Position numbers and translations under genes: made by a program. Under the pieces are notes generated by a model. That model searched no databases. It worked only from the letters and a program-made list of their open reading frames with translations, and was not told where the DNA came from. A stretch of DNA of 64,000 nucleotides from Polynucleobacter alcilacus (lineage in GTDB: Bacteria; Pseudomonadota; Gammaproteobacteria; Burkholderiales; Burkholderiaceae). Location: assembly GCF_018881545.1 (NCBI RefSeq), contig NZ_JACVQD010000001.1, positions 112,380 through 176,379 of the forward strand, written 5' to 3'. This document shows positions 50,191 to 58,629 of the stretch, piece by piece (position 1 is the first letter of the stretch; each line of letters starts with the position of its first letter).

Positions 50191-51053
50191 ACAATACTTC
50201 TAATTTGGATCCCGCTATTTACGCTAAACGCAAGCGTGTCAATAAGATTGGTCTTACTTTATCCATGGGTGCCATGCTCTTAGGTATGGTCTTTCTATTC
50301 TGGATTTTGGGTGTACTTTTCTTCAAGGGATTCTCCGCACTGGATTTATCTCTGTTTACAGCTAGCACACCAGCACCAGGCTCTGAAGGCGGTGGCCTGG
50401 CGAATGCCATTGTTGGAAGTCTGTTATTGGTTGGCACTTGTACCTTAATTAGTACTCCGGTTGGAGTATTGGCTGGTCTGTATTTATCTGAGTACGGTGA
50501 TCGCAGTCGGGTAGCTTCAGTCACACGCTTTGTGACCGACATTATGCTGTCAGCGCCATCGATTGTGATTGGTCTGTTTGTCTATGCTTTCGTGGTTGCC
50601 CAAGTAAGGCATTTTTCAGGATGGGCGGGTACGATAGCCCTGGCTTTAATTGCCATTCCTGTTGTGGTTCGTACCACAGAAAATATGTTGCGCTTGGTGC
50701 CAGGAAGTCTACGGGAAGCTGCTTATGCTCTTGGTACTCCAAAATGGAAAGTGGCATTTATGATTACCTTGCGCGCGGCGCAAAGTGGTGTCATTACGGG
50801 TGTTTTATTGGCATTGGCGCGGGTGAGTGGTGAAACTGCACCGCTGCTATTTACTGCCTTAAATAACCAGTTTTTCTCAACCAATATGAATGCACCGATG
50901 GCTAATTTGCCAGTGGTTATTTTCCAGTTTGCTATGAGCCCCTATGACAATTGGGTAAATCTTGCCTGGGGTGGTGCTTTATTGATTACGTTTGCAGTAC
51001 TGGGGCTAAATATATTAGCGCGCGTGGTATTTCGCGAGAAGGTCCAAGCATGA
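50187..51053 (+). CDS. pstA: Phosphate ABC transporter permease PstA
   Basis: 288 residues with six predicted helices and the loop [19 protein letters not shown] that contacts PstB. Second half of the phosphate channel. Start overlaps pstC and stop overlaps pstB, so the subunits are translationally coupled. Confidence 0.95.
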   Translation: MNNTSNLDPAIYAKRKRVNKIGLTLSMGAMLLGMVFLFWILGVLFFKGFSALDLSLFTASTPAPGSEGGGLANAIVGSLLLVGTCTLISTPVGVLAGLYLSEYGDRSRVASVTRFVTDIMLSAPSIVIGLFVYAFVVAQVRHFSGWAGTIALALIAIPVVVRTTENMLRLVPGSLREAAYALGTPKWKVAFMITLRAAQSGVITGVLLALARVSGETAPLLFTALNNQFFSTNMNAPMANLPVVIFQFAMSPYDNWVNLAWGGALLITFAVLGLNILARVVFREKVQA

Positions 51054-51895
51054 TGAGTAATATGAAAACAATGTTTGACTTAAATAAGATTGATAGTCAA
51101 GGGGGCGGAGTGGAAACAAATCAACAAACAGAACATGCGGCAATTAATGCGCTTGAAGTTAGAAATCTCAATTTCTATTACGGCTCTTTCCAAGGCTTAA
51201 AAGATATCAACTTAGATATTGAGCAGGGCAAGGTAACCGCATTTATTGGTCCTTCAGGTTGCGGCAAGTCCACCTTGTTGCGGACTTTAAATCGCATGTA
51301 TGACCTCTATCCCGGTCAACGTGCCGAAGGTGAGATTAATTTTTACGGTCAAAATATTCTGACGCCATCTCAAGATTTAAATTTGCTGCGTTCACGCATT
51401 GGCATGGTTTTCCAAAAACCGACTCCATTCCCAATGTCTATTTACGAAAACATTGCTTTTGGTGTGCGTCTTTATGAGAAGCTATCCCGATCTGATATGG
51501 ATGAGCGGGTTGAATGGGCTCTAAACAAAGCGGCGCTTTGGAATGAAGCTAAAGATAAGTTGAGTCAGAGTGGTTTATCACTCTCTGGTGGTCAGCAACA
51601 GCGTTTATGTATCGCCCGTGGCGTCGCTGTGAAACCTTCCGTAATCTTGTTAGATGAGCCTACATCCGCTTTAGACCCTATTTCAACGGGTAAAATTGAA
51701 GAATTGATCAATGAGCTCAAGCACGAATACACGATTGCAATCGTTACCCACAATATGCAACAGGCTGCTCGTGTATCCGATTACACTGCATATATGTATC
51801 TTGGTAGTTTGATTGAGTATGGCAAAACCGATGAAATCTTTATCAAGCCTCAGCGTAAAGAAACAGAAGACTATATTACCGGCCGCTTCGGTTAA
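51050..51895 (+). CDS. pstB: Phosphate ABC transporter ATPase PstB
   Basis: 281 residues from ATG 51050, which overlaps the pstA stop (ATGA) and has AAGG seven bases upstream; ATG 51053 is possible. Walker [11 protein letters not shown]-loop [19 protein letters not shown], signature LSGGQQQRL, Walker [14 protein letters not shown]. It has about 38 extra N-terminal residues before the ABC core. Energises PstCA. Confidence 0.95.
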   Translation: MMSNMKTMFDLNKIDSQGGGVETNQQTEHAAINALEVRNLNFYYGSFQGLKDINLDIEQGKVTAFIGPSGCGKSTLLRTLNRMYDLYPGQRAEGEINFYGQNILTPSQDLNLLRSRIGMVFQKPTPFPMSIYENIAFGVRLYEKLSRSDMDERVEWALNKAALWNEAKDKLSQSGLSLSGGQQQRLCIARGVAVKPSVILLDEPTSALDPISTGKIEELINELKHEYTIAIVTHNMQQAARVSDYTAYMYLGSLIEYGKTDEIFIKPQRKETEDYITGRFG

Positions 51896-51908
51896 TTGGA
51901 GGCATTAA

Positions 51909-52616
51909 ATGTCAGATAAACACCTCTCATCACAGTTTGATGCAGATCTAAACTCACTTTCTAGCCGTTTGCTTGAAATGGGTGGATTGGTTGAGTCACA
52001 AATTTCAACTGCGATGCGTGCTTTTACTCAAATGGATATCGATACGTGCAATATCGTTATTGAGAATGAAAAGCTGGTTAATGATCTGGAGATTCAGATT
52101 GACTTAGCTTGTACAGAATTGATTGCGCGTCGGCAACCTACCGCTCGTGACTTACGCTTAGTGATGGCAGTATCAAAAGCCATTACCAATCTTGAGCGGG
52201 CAGGTGACGAGGCGGAGCGCGTTGCTAAGCGCACTAAGCGACTGATTGAATCGGGCGCTCCACACAATATTAACGTTGCTGAGATCCGCCTTTCTGGTCA
52301 GATGGCGATTAACTTATTGCGTCGGAGTTTGGATGCCTTTGCAAGACTAGACTCTACGGCGGCTTCTGAGGTTGTGGCTGAAGATCGCCAAATCGATGAG
52401 GAATTCAGAGGCTTTGTTCGTAAACTGATTACTTACATGTCTGAGGATCCGCATATTATCTCAACCGGTTTAGATATGCTGACTATCGCAAAAGCAATTG
52501 AACGAATTGGTGACCATGCAAAAAACATCGCTGAATTTGTGATCTATGTTGCCAAAGGCGCTGATGTTCGTCATATACCGCACGAAGATTTAGTGCGCGA
52601 AGCCAATAAGCCTTAA
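51909..52616 (+). CDS. phoU: Phosphate signalling protein PhoU
   Basis: 235 residues, two three-helix bundles with metal-binding motifs (NDLEIQID, ERAGDEAERVAKR, ERIGDHAKNIAEF). Couples the Pst transporter to PhoR and turns the regulon off when phosphate is ample. GGAGG ribosome site; 13 bp after pstB. Confidence 0.96.
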   Translation: MSDKHLSSQFDADLNSLSSRLLEMGGLVESQISTAMRAFTQMDIDTCNIVIENEKLVNDLEIQIDLACTELIARRQPTARDLRLVMAVSKAITNLERAGDEAERVAKRTKRLIESGAPHNINVAEIRLSGQMAINLLRRSLDAFARLDSTAASEVVAEDRQIDEEFRGFVRKLITYMSEDPHIISTGLDMLTIAKAIERIGDHAKNIAEFVIYVAKGADVRHIPHEDLVREANKP

Positions 52617-52631
52617 CTCCTTATTGACTCA

Positions 52632-53345
52632 ATGACTCGCCGCGTACTGGTAGTTGAGGATGAACCATCGATTGCAGAGTTGATTGCAATTAACTTAACG
52701 CATGCTGGCTATGAAGTTGAAAAAGTCATGCAGACAGATCTTGCCCTTGCTGCCATGAAGGAGCGCTTGCCTAGTCTAGTGATTTTAGATTGGATGCTCC
52801 CGGGTAAATCTGGTGTGCAATTTGCAAAAGAATTGCGTGCAAATGACCGCACTAGAGGCTTGCCGATTTTGATGCTGACCGCAAAGAGCGAAGAGGCAGA
52901 CAAGATTATGGGCTTGGACTCTGGTGCTGATGACTACGTCACCAAACCATTTTCACCAAAAGAACTCATTGCGAGAGTCCGAGCCTTATTGCGTAGGCAG
53001 GCCCCGATAGAAGATACCGGCCCACTCACACTTGGACCTCTCAAACTCGACCCTAGCTCACACCGTGTCTTGGCAAATTGGCCGAATAGTGATCCTCGTC
53101 CTGTCTCTTTAGGACCTACCGAATATCGACTTTTACAGTACTTTATGGCCAATCCAGAGCGGGTTCACTCCCGCACCAATCTACTCGATAAGGTCTGGGG
53201 TAATGAGGTCTATATTGAGGAGCGTACTGTAGATGTCCATATCAAGCGCTTAAGGGCTGCACTAGCCCCCGTTGATTGCGATCGATTTATAGAGACTGTT
53301 CGAGGCAGCGGGTACCGCATCACCAAAACGCCTACCGAGAGTTAA
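52632..53345 (+). CDS. phoB: Phosphate regulon response regulator PhoB
   Basis: 237 residues. OmpR-class: receiver with VVEDEPS, phospho-acceptor Asp53 (VILDWMLPGKSG) and KPFSPKEL; winged-helix DNA-binding domain (about 135-235) with TEYRLLQYFM and the recognition helix region EERTVDVHIKRLR. Binds tandem CTGTCAT-like sites; several are predicted in this window. In an operon with pst genes and phoR. Confidence 0.95.
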   Translation: MTRRVLVVEDEPSIAELIAINLTHAGYEVEKVMQTDLALAAMKERLPSLVILDWMLPGKSGVQFAKELRANDRTRGLPILMLTAKSEEADKIMGLDSGADDYVTKPFSPKELIARVRALLRRQAPIEDTGPLTLGPLKLDPSSHRVLANWPNSDPRPVSLGPTEYRLLQYFMANPERVHSRTNLLDKVWGNEVYIEERTVDVHIKRLRAALAPVDCDRFIETVRGSGYRITKTPTES

Positions 53346-53414
53346 TTCTCATTCACTGACTTTCTCAGTTTCTGAGATTTCTGGCGCCGCCTGGAGATCG
53401 TCTAAGATTGCAGA

Positions 53415-54713
53415 ATGATTTCCGCTTTAGCCCGCTTCGTTTTTATCGTTTTCCTAGCCCTGACAGCCGCTTTTATCACCTTGATTAATTGGGGTGCTGA
53501 ATGGGCCATTTGCATTGGGATCTTTTTCCTATCAATCCCATTAGTGAACTCCTATATCAATCTAGCGCGCTTAAAAAAATATGTAGCAAGCGATACGATT
53601 GAAAATATGCCTCTTCCAAGCGGTTACTGGGAAGAGGTTTTTTCCAGGTTGCAACGCTCCGTAAAAAATCTCAAGTTAAAGATGCGAGATATTGAGCAGC
53701 AACATAACCATTTTATTGAGGCTTTCCAGGCCTCACCGAATGGGATTGTCATGTTAGATGAAGACGATCAGATCGAATGGTGTAACGGCATTGCAGAACG
53801 ATTCTTTGGACTGCAATACAAACGGGATGTGATGCAGCGGATTAACTTTTTGGTACGCCGCCCCGAATTTATTCAATATTTAATCAAGCGGAACTTTGAC
53901 GAACCGCTATTGATGGAGCGTATGGGAACAGATAGTAGTTTAAGTTTGATGCTACAAGCCTTTCCATTTGGTGATAAGCGTCACTTATTGCTAGTTCAAA
54001 ACGTGACTGATTTACAAAAAGCCGATGCAATGCGGCGGGACTTTGTGGCGAATGTCTCTCATGAAATGAGAACGCCAATCACGGTATTAATGGGTTTTTT
54101 AGAAACAGTACAGTCCTTAGATCTGGAAAAGGGCCAGCGAGATCAGTATTTTGAAATGATGACCTCGCAAGCGCAACGCATGAAGAGTTTGGTTGAGGAT
54201 TTATTGACCTTAGCTAATCTAGAAGCAAATGCCTTGCCAGCTGCGGTCAATGAGGTCAATATTAAAACCGTCATGGCATTGTTAAAAAACGATGCTGAGG
54301 CCTTATCACAGGGTAGACATCCATTTAGCTTTGAAATTCTTTCCAGTGAAAACTTGCTAGGCGATGAACGCGAAATACTCTCCGCCTTTAGTAACTTAGT
54401 TTCCAATGCTATTCGCTACACACCAGATTCAGGGGCGATTGCCGTCAGCTGGCAGATCAATGCCCATGGTCAGGGCGAGTTTATTGTGAGGGATACGGGC
54501 CCAGGAATAGCAGCAGAGCATCTTGCAAGGCTCACAGAGCGCTTTTATAGGGTGGATCGGAGTCGTTCTCGAGATACTGGAGGGACTGGTCTCGGTTTGG
54601 CCATTGTTAAGCATATTGCTAACCGCCACCAAGCTCAATTACTGATTGAAAGCACGCCTGGGAAGGGGAGTCAATTTACCCTGCGCTTTCCTAAAGAACG
54701 CTTAAGTACTTAG
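53415..54713 (+). CDS. phoR: Phosphate regulon sensor kinase PhoR
   Basis: 432 residues. Two close N-terminal membrane helices (about 5-50) with almost no periplasmic loop, then a PAS domain (AFQASPNGIVMLDEDDQIEW), HisKA with His216 (VANVSHEMRTPI) and a HATPase domain (NAIRYTPDSG, DTGPGI, GTGLGLAIVKHI). The absence of a periplasmic sensor fits sensing through PstSCAB-PhoU. Phosphorylates PhoB. The stop codon lies in the loop of an inverted repeat. Confidence 0.95.
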   Translation: MISALARFVFIVFLALTAAFITLINWGAEWAICIGIFFLSIPLVNSYINLARLKKYVASDTIENMPLPSGYWEEVFSRLQRSVKNLKLKMRDIEQQHNHFIEAFQASPNGIVMLDEDDQIEWCNGIAERFFGLQYKRDVMQRINFLVRRPEFIQYLIKRNFDEPLLMERMGTDSSLSLMLQAFPFGDKRHLLLVQNVTDLQKADAMRRDFVANVSHEMRTPITVLMGFLETVQSLDLEKGQRDQYFEMMTSQAQRMKSLVEDLLTLANLEANALPAAVNEVNIKTVMALLKNDAEALSQGRHPFSFEILSSENLLGDEREILSAFSNLVSNAIRYTPDSGAIAVSWQINAHGQGEFIVRDTGPGIAAEHLARLTERFYRVDRSRSRDTGGTGLGLAIVKHIANRHQAQLLIESTPGKGSQFTLRFPKERLST

Positions 54714-54724
54714 GTACTTAAGCG
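54699..54724. repeat. Inverted repeat around the phoR stop codon
   Basis: CGCTTAAGTAC (54699-54709), loop TTAG, GTACTTAAGCG (54714-54724): an 11-bp perfect stem whose loop holds the phoR TAG. No T-run follows. It may protect the 3' end of the long pst-pho mRNA. Confidence 0.55.
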
Positions 54725-54748
54725 CCTGTAGGCCTCAGTGAAGAGGAA

Positions 54749-54949
54749 TTAATCCTTTTTCTTTTTCTTCTTCTTTTTAGATTCTTTTGGCAATTTTTCG
54801 GTTTTGCCGCTGGCATACAAACACCAAACCTTAATTTCTTCGAATAGCTCTACCAAATCCTCATGCGGAAGATTCTTGAGATCAACGAGGCCAATTGCGC
54901 CAGATTCTTGTAACTGCTTTACTGCGTCTTCGTAATGGTAGTTGCTCAT
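54749..54949 (-). CDS. Small conserved-looking protein with poly-lysine tail
   Basis: 66 residues from ATG 54949 (MSNYHYEDAVKQLQ), chosen because AGG lies just upstream; an in-frame ATG at 54979 has no ribosome site. An acidic helical body (LPHEDLVELFEEIKVW) is followed by a tail with eight consecutive Lys and a final Asp. No membrane helix or known domain recognised. Convergent to phoR. Coding likelihood is good from composition. Confidence 0.6.
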   Translation of the reverse strand: MSNYHYEDAVKQLQESGAIGLVDLKNLPHEDLVELFEEIKVWCLYASGKTEKLPKESKKKKKKKKD

Positions 54950-55032
54950 AGACCTAGGTTCCCAGTGATCGGATGACAAATTCTACTAAAGTAATATGTC
55001 AAAACACCATTTTTAAGTGGTTTACTCGGGTA

Positions 55033-55509
55033 TTAGTCTGGCTCCCCAGAGATTTCAGAGCTTCTTTTAATGCCCCTCATTTGAGAAACAAGCCTCTCCA
55101 GCGGCCCACCAATGACTAGGGTGAGCAATATGGCGCTCAAAGATAGGCCTCCAAGCACGTATTGCCCGGCTCCAAAAGCAGCGCCAATCAGCGCACAGGC
55201 CCACAGACTCGCTGCCGTAGTGAGGCCATGTACCCGTTGTGATCGTTGTTCGCGAATAATGACACCAGCACCCAAGAAACCTAAACCAGTAATCAGCCCC
55301 TGAAGCACGCGACTAACCGACTGCGCATCATCTTTCACAAAGTCACTGATCAGCAAGACAGCGGTTGCGGCGCCAATAGCAACTAATGAATGAGTACGGA
55401 TTCCGGCAGATTTATGGTGAAGCCAGCGATTCAGGCCTAATATGGTTCCTACTAAGAGGGCCAACCCTAGCCTTAATGCAATGGTGCCGTAGAGGTCCCA
55501 AATACCCAT
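55033..55509 (-). CDS. MgtC/SapB family membrane protein (first copy)
   Basis: 158 residues from ATG 55509; the frame is open to a TTG at 55581, but the shorter form starts just before TM1 as usual for the family. MgtC motifs: LVGTILGLNRWLHHKSAGIRTHSLVAIGA (spans about 19-47), GFLGAGVIIREQRSQRVHGL and ASLWACALIGAAFGAG. Lacks the C-terminal ACT-like domain found in the second copy (60395). MgtC proteins modulate phosphate uptake, ATP synthase or Mg homeostasis in other bacteria. Confidence 0.82.
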   Translation of the reverse strand: MGIWDLYGTIALRLGLALLVGTILGLNRWLHHKSAGIRTHSLVAIGAATAVLLISDFVKDDAQSVSRVLQGLITGLGFLGAGVIIREQRSQRVHGLTTAASLWACALIGAAFGAGQYVLGGLSLSAILLTLVIGGPLERLVSQMRGIKRSSEISGEPD

Positions 55510-55589
55510 GCTCTTGCCTATGTAGTCAAAATGATGGAATTCAGTGTATTCCAAGAATTTCGTTCTGTCATAAATCGACAATCAGGATG

Positions 55590-55614
55590 CCATGTAAAAA
55601 ATCGTTTTACATGC
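55590..55614. repeat. Inverted repeat upstream of the first mgtC-like gene
   Basis: GCATGTAAAA (55590-55599), AATCG, TTTTACATGC (55605-55614): perfect ten-base arms. It lies upstream of the minus-strand mgtC-like gene and 68 bp before the PhoB box on +. Could be an operator or a hairpin; no typical terminator tail. Confidence 0.55.
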
Positions 55615-55681
55615 GGTGTGGGTTTGGAATGAGGCTAGAAGAGGGTGCGTCAGCAGCCATTCGCACCATCGACTGGGTAGC

Positions 55682-55715
55682 TAGTCATTGGGATGTCATA
55701 AAGAAGGGATAAATT
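55682..55715 (+). promoter_or_regulatory. Predicted PhoB box and promoter with no protein gene directly behind it
   Basis: TAGTCAT (55682-55688), spacer TGGG, ATGTCAT (55693-55699), then 10 bp and TAAATT (55710-55715) as -10. Both half-sites keep GTCAT or AGTCAT. The predicted start (about 55721) is the first base of a hairpin that opens the small RNA candidate. Confidence 0.7.
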
Positions 55716-55720
55716 GCAAA

Positions 55721-55797
55721 GGTCAGGGCTTTTCTGACCAAGATAAAGCAGTATTACCCTCCCTTTAAACCCAGTTTGCGCTGGGTTTTTTCTTTTT
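55721..55797 (+). ncRNA. Candidate PhoB-controlled small RNA, about 77 nt
   Basis: It starts six bases after the -10. 5' hairpin GGTCAG (55721-55726) / CTGACC (55734-55739) with a seven-base loop; single-stranded linker 55740-55766 that contains ACCCTCCCTTT (55756-55766), able to pair with Shine-Dalgarno sequences; then a terminator hairpin AAACCCAG (55767-55774) / CTGGGTTT (55781-55788) with loop TTTGCG and a T-rich tail to 55797. No ribosome site and start codon fit inside. The three-part form is that of a trans-acting regulatory RNA. Expression and targets are unknown. Confidence 0.6.
55767..55797 (+). terminator. Intrinsic terminator of the small RNA candidate
   Basis: Eight-base perfect stem AAACCCAG / CTGGGTTT, loop TTTGCG, tail TTTCTTTTT following the stem. 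No + strand protein gene ends close before it; the mgtC-like gene is on the other strand. Confidence 0.85.
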
Positions 55798-55870
55798 AGA
55801 ACCTTCATCAAACTGAAATAAATACACCTTAGGATGAGGCGGTAATCAACCCCATCTAATCGAGGTTAAT

Positions 55871-56047
55871 ATGAGCGAAAATTTGAATAAATATCTATCT
55901 GATGTATTTAGAAGGGATATCAAAAGCAATGCTGATTCAGACGCTCTAGAAAAGCGCGATCACAATACGGCTCATTTGACCGATCGAAATATGCAACAAT
56001 TTATTCTTGATAGAAAATTTTCATTGCGGCTGGATGAGATTATTTAA
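55871..56047 (+). CDS. Small protein of unknown function (58 residues)
   Basis: ATG 55871 to TAA 56045-56047, with GAGG five bases before the ATG. The peptide starts MSENLNKYLSDVFRRDIKS and ends FSLRLDEII; it is charged and soluble, without Cys motifs or membrane helix. I know no family. It lies 27 bp before the arsenate-reductase-like gene on the same strand and may share its transcript. Confidence 0.55.
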   Translation: MSENLNKYLSDVFRRDIKSNADSDALEKRDHNTAHLTDRNMQQFILDRKFSLRLDEII

Positions 56048-56074
56048 CTAAGCATTTTTCCATACTGATTCTTT

Positions 56075-56575
56075 ATGACCCGTCCTTACAATATTCTGTT
56101 TATCTGCAGCGGAAACTCCGCTAGATCCATTCTTGGTGAGGCCCTGGCAACCACTTTGAGTCATGGCCGTTTTATTGGCTATTCCGCTGGTTCCTCCCCG
56201 AGTGGAGAGATTGATCCAATTGCACTTGAGCTAGTCAAGGAAATGGGTTACCCAACGGAATTAATTCGAAGTAAAAGTTGGGATGAGTTTGGCAGAGAAA
56301 ATGCGCCGCATATGGATTTCATCATCACTGTGTGTGATGAGGCGGCTAACGAAGTTTGCCCCTATTGGCCTGGGCACCCAGCTACCGCGCATTGGGGATT
56401 TCCTGATCCCGCAACCGTTGTAGGCAGCACTGAAGAAAAATGGAGTGCCTTCAGAAAAGTAGAGATGGGTTTACGCAATCGGATAGAGCTTCTAATTGAT
56501 CTGCCAATTGATAAGTTAGACCATCTACAAATCAAAGACGAGCTACATGCAATCCACCATCAGTTGAATGCCTAG
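56075..56575 (+). CDS. Arsenate reductase / low-molecular-weight phosphatase family protein
   Basis: 166 residues. P-loop CSGNSARS with nucleophile Cys11 and Arg17, the ArsC variant of the LMW tyrosine phosphatase loop. A second Cys (CDEAANEVC, about 90-98) and the PDPA general acid region are present, as in ArsC of the thioredoxin/glutaredoxin-dependent group. No arsR, arsB or acr3 is adjacent; the phosphate setting may matter because arsenate enters by phosphate transporters. Confidence 0.8.
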   Translation: MTRPYNILFICSGNSARSILGEALATTLSHGRFIGYSAGSSPSGEIDPIALELVKEMGYPTELIRSKSWDEFGRENAPHMDFIITVCDEAANEVCPYWPGHPATAHWGFPDPATVVGSTEEKWSAFRKVEMGLRNRIELLIDLPIDKLDHLQIKDELHAIHHQLNA

Positions 56576-56598
56576 TTTCCGCTTGTCGAAAGAGTGCC

Positions 56599-57039
56599 AT
56601 GGCCACCTATAGCGTGTATTACGCTGATCTTTCGCTCACCACACTGCAAAAATATACGCTTGCACAAGCGATTACAAAAATTCATGCGGATGTCACTGGA
56701 GCAGAGGCGTATTTTGCCCAGGTGATTTTTAAACATCTGGATGTGCATGACTGTTTCATCGGCGGCGTTTTGCTAGACGAGCCCCATATATTTCTGAGTG
56801 GTCAAATACGCCATGGAAGAAGTGAACAAACTAAGAAACAATTACTGGTAGAGCTCGAAATCGCGATCCAGCGGGTCAGCAAATTGGCCGGTCATCAGAT
56901 TTGGGCCTATATTGATGAAATTGCTCCTGGTCAAATGATTGAATATGGGCAGGTTCTTCCTGCCGTTGGCGAGGATAGCGTCTGGTTCTCCACCCTCCCA
57001 GCCAGTATCCAAAAGAAGTTGAATTACCTCAATTCATAA
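56599..57039 (+). CDS. Tautomerase-superfamily protein without the N-terminal proline
   Basis: 146 residues resembling the tandem beta-alpha-beta tautomerases (cis-CaaD / Tautomerase_3 like): LAQAITKIHADVTGAEAYFAQVIF in the first unit (about 22-45) and LLVELEIAIQRVSKLAG in the second. In this superfamily Pro1 after Met removal is the catalytic base; here residue 2 is Ala (MATYSVYYA). Either the enzyme lost tautomerase activity or the start is wrong; I see no upstream in-frame start with Pro. 23 bp after the arsC-like gene. Confidence 0.65.
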   Translation: MATYSVYYADLSLTTLQKYTLAQAITKIHADVTGAEAYFAQVIFKHLDVHDCFIGGVLLDEPHIFLSGQIRHGRSEQTKKQLLVELEIAIQRVSKLAGHQIWAYIDEIAPGQMIEYGQVLPAVGEDSVWFSTLPASIQKKLNYLNS

Positions 57040-57102
57040 CGGCAGGTTTTTTCCTACAGTGGCATTAAGATGGGTGGTTTAGAACACTGCTCGGAAGATC
57101 CA

Positions 57103-58551
57103 ATGTCTTTAGTGAATAAACCCAAATATGCTGTCCTTCACTCCGTGGAGTCTTTCAAAGATCCCCGCCCCAGTATTAAAAAACGCATGGCAGATGGCAG
57201 GGCTTTACGAAAAGTGGTGAGCTTTGCCCAGCAAGGTATTTATACGCCCCCTCAAGACCGTATTAGCCCTGTAGCAATACTTGAACAGCAGGCTAAACAG
57301 CGCATTACATCCTTAATCCCGATTCGTTATGAGCGCATGTTGCAGTCACCCTTTGCTTTTTATCGTGGTGGTGCTGCCATCATGGCGCAAGATTTAGCGA
57401 ACCAGCCGACTACTAACATTACTGTGCAACTTTGCGGCGATATGCATGTTTCTAATTTTGGCTTATTTGGAACGGCAGAACATCGTCTGGTATTTGGAAT
57501 CAATGATTTTGATGAAACCTTGCCTGGCAGTTGGGAGTGGGACATCAAGCGCTTAGTTGCGAGTGCCGTGATCGCTTGCGAGAGCATGGGTGGTGAACAG
57601 AATCTGAGTAAGAAGCTTGTGTATCGTATTGCCTCAGAGTACCAAAAGCGGATGGAGCAATACGCAAAAATGCCTTATTTAGATTTAGCACAAGTGTTCA
57701 TTGCTGAGAAAGATATTCGCAGACACTTTTCTAAAGAACATCAAAAAAAGTTAGATGTGTATCTTAAGGAAACAAAAGGTCAGGGGAATATTCAAGTTCT
57801 GGAAAATCTCACGACTTTAGTAGGTAAGAATCGAAAAATTATCAATAAACCGCCATTGATTGAGCACTTTAAAAAGGATGCGTATGGAGCTTCCCTTATT
57901 TCCGTCATCGATAAGGCGCTTCTGAACTATTCAAGTACTTTACTAGCAGACCGTCAAATACTATTTCAACGCTATGCGTTAAAGGATTTTGCGAGAAAAG
58001 TAGTGGGGGTAGGTAGTGTAGGGACCAATTGTATGGTTTTATATTTCGAAGGCGATAGTGAAAACGACCCTTTATTTCTTCAGTATAAGGAAGCGCAAAA
58101 ATCTGTCTTGACTCCCTATCTAGGTGAGTCGATGTATCGCGATATGGGCAGGCGGGTAGTTGCGGGCCAGCGTTTGCTGCAGGGGGCGCCCGATATTTTT
58201 CTAAACTACGGCGCTGTTCAATTCGATATTGATCGCAGCCAAGGGTTTTACCTGCGCCAATTGCGGGATATGAAAGGCGGAATTGCCATCGGACCTGGCG
58301 GAGTTTCATTAAAAAACTTCCCAGATTACGCTAGATTATTTGGCTGGGCGCTAGCGCTTGGACATGCCCGTTCTGGGGATGCTGCGATGATTGCGGGGTA
58401 TTGTGGGCAATCGAATGCCTTAACAGAGGCCTTGTATGCCTTTGCAAGGTCTTATGCCAAACAAAATCAGCTAGATTTTGAGGTATTTTGTAAAGCCGTT
58501 AAGAATGGCAAATTGCCGGTTGCAAGCCGTAAGGTAGCCTTATCCAGGTAG
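57103..58551 (+). CDS. DUF2252 family protein (kinase-like fold)
   Basis: 482 residues from ATG 57103 (GGAAG upstream; an ATG at 57070 has no ribosome site). Motifs of DUF2252: LCGDMHVSNFGLFG and VFGINDFDETLPGSWEWD, which resemble the catalytic and metal loops of aminoglycoside/choline-kinase-like folds (HxxN and DxD), then RDMKGG near the C-terminus. Cytoplasmic, no signal peptide. Activity is unknown. It follows the tautomerase-like gene by about 60 bp. Confidence 0.78.
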   Translation: MSLVNKPKYAVLHSVESFKDPRPSIKKRMADGRALRKVVSFAQQGIYTPPQDRISPVAILEQQAKQRITSLIPIRYERMLQSPFAFYRGGAAIMAQDLANQPTTNITVQLCGDMHVSNFGLFGTAEHRLVFGINDFDETLPGSWEWDIKRLVASAVIACESMGGEQNLSKKLVYRIASEYQKRMEQYAKMPYLDLAQVFIAEKDIRRHFSKEHQKKLDVYLKETKGQGNIQVLENLTTLVGKNRKIINKPPLIEHFKKDAYGASLISVIDKALLNYSSTLLADRQILFQRYALKDFARKVVGVGSVGTNCMVLYFEGDSENDPLFLQYKEAQKSVLTPYLGESMYRDMGRRVVAGQRLLQGAPDIFLNYGAVQFDIDRSQGFYLRQLRDMKGGIAIGPGGVSLKNFPDYARLFGWALALGHARSGDAAMIAGYCGQSNALTEALYAFARSYAKQNQLDFEVFCKAVKNGKLPVASRKVALSR

Positions 58552-58562
58552 CTCGCAATGAG

Positions 58563-58596
58563 GAGTCACAAATATGTCATCTTCTTTGTAGATATT
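58563..58596 (+). promoter_or_regulatory. Predicted PhoB box and promoter of alkaline phosphatase
   Basis: GAGTCAC (58563-58569), spacer AAAT, ATGTCAT (58574-58580), then 10 bp and GATATT (58591-58596) as -10. Same geometry as pstS. Confidence 0.65.
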
Positions 58597-58629
58597 GTAA
58601 GTTGACCCTTATTACTCATTACTTACGCT

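Noticed and set aside
55386..55712. 108-codon frame, or its 27-codon end from ATG 55629, as a gene
   Set aside because: Most of it is antisense to the mgtC-like gene; the end has no good ribosome site and overlaps the PhoB box. It remains the main rival reading of that site.
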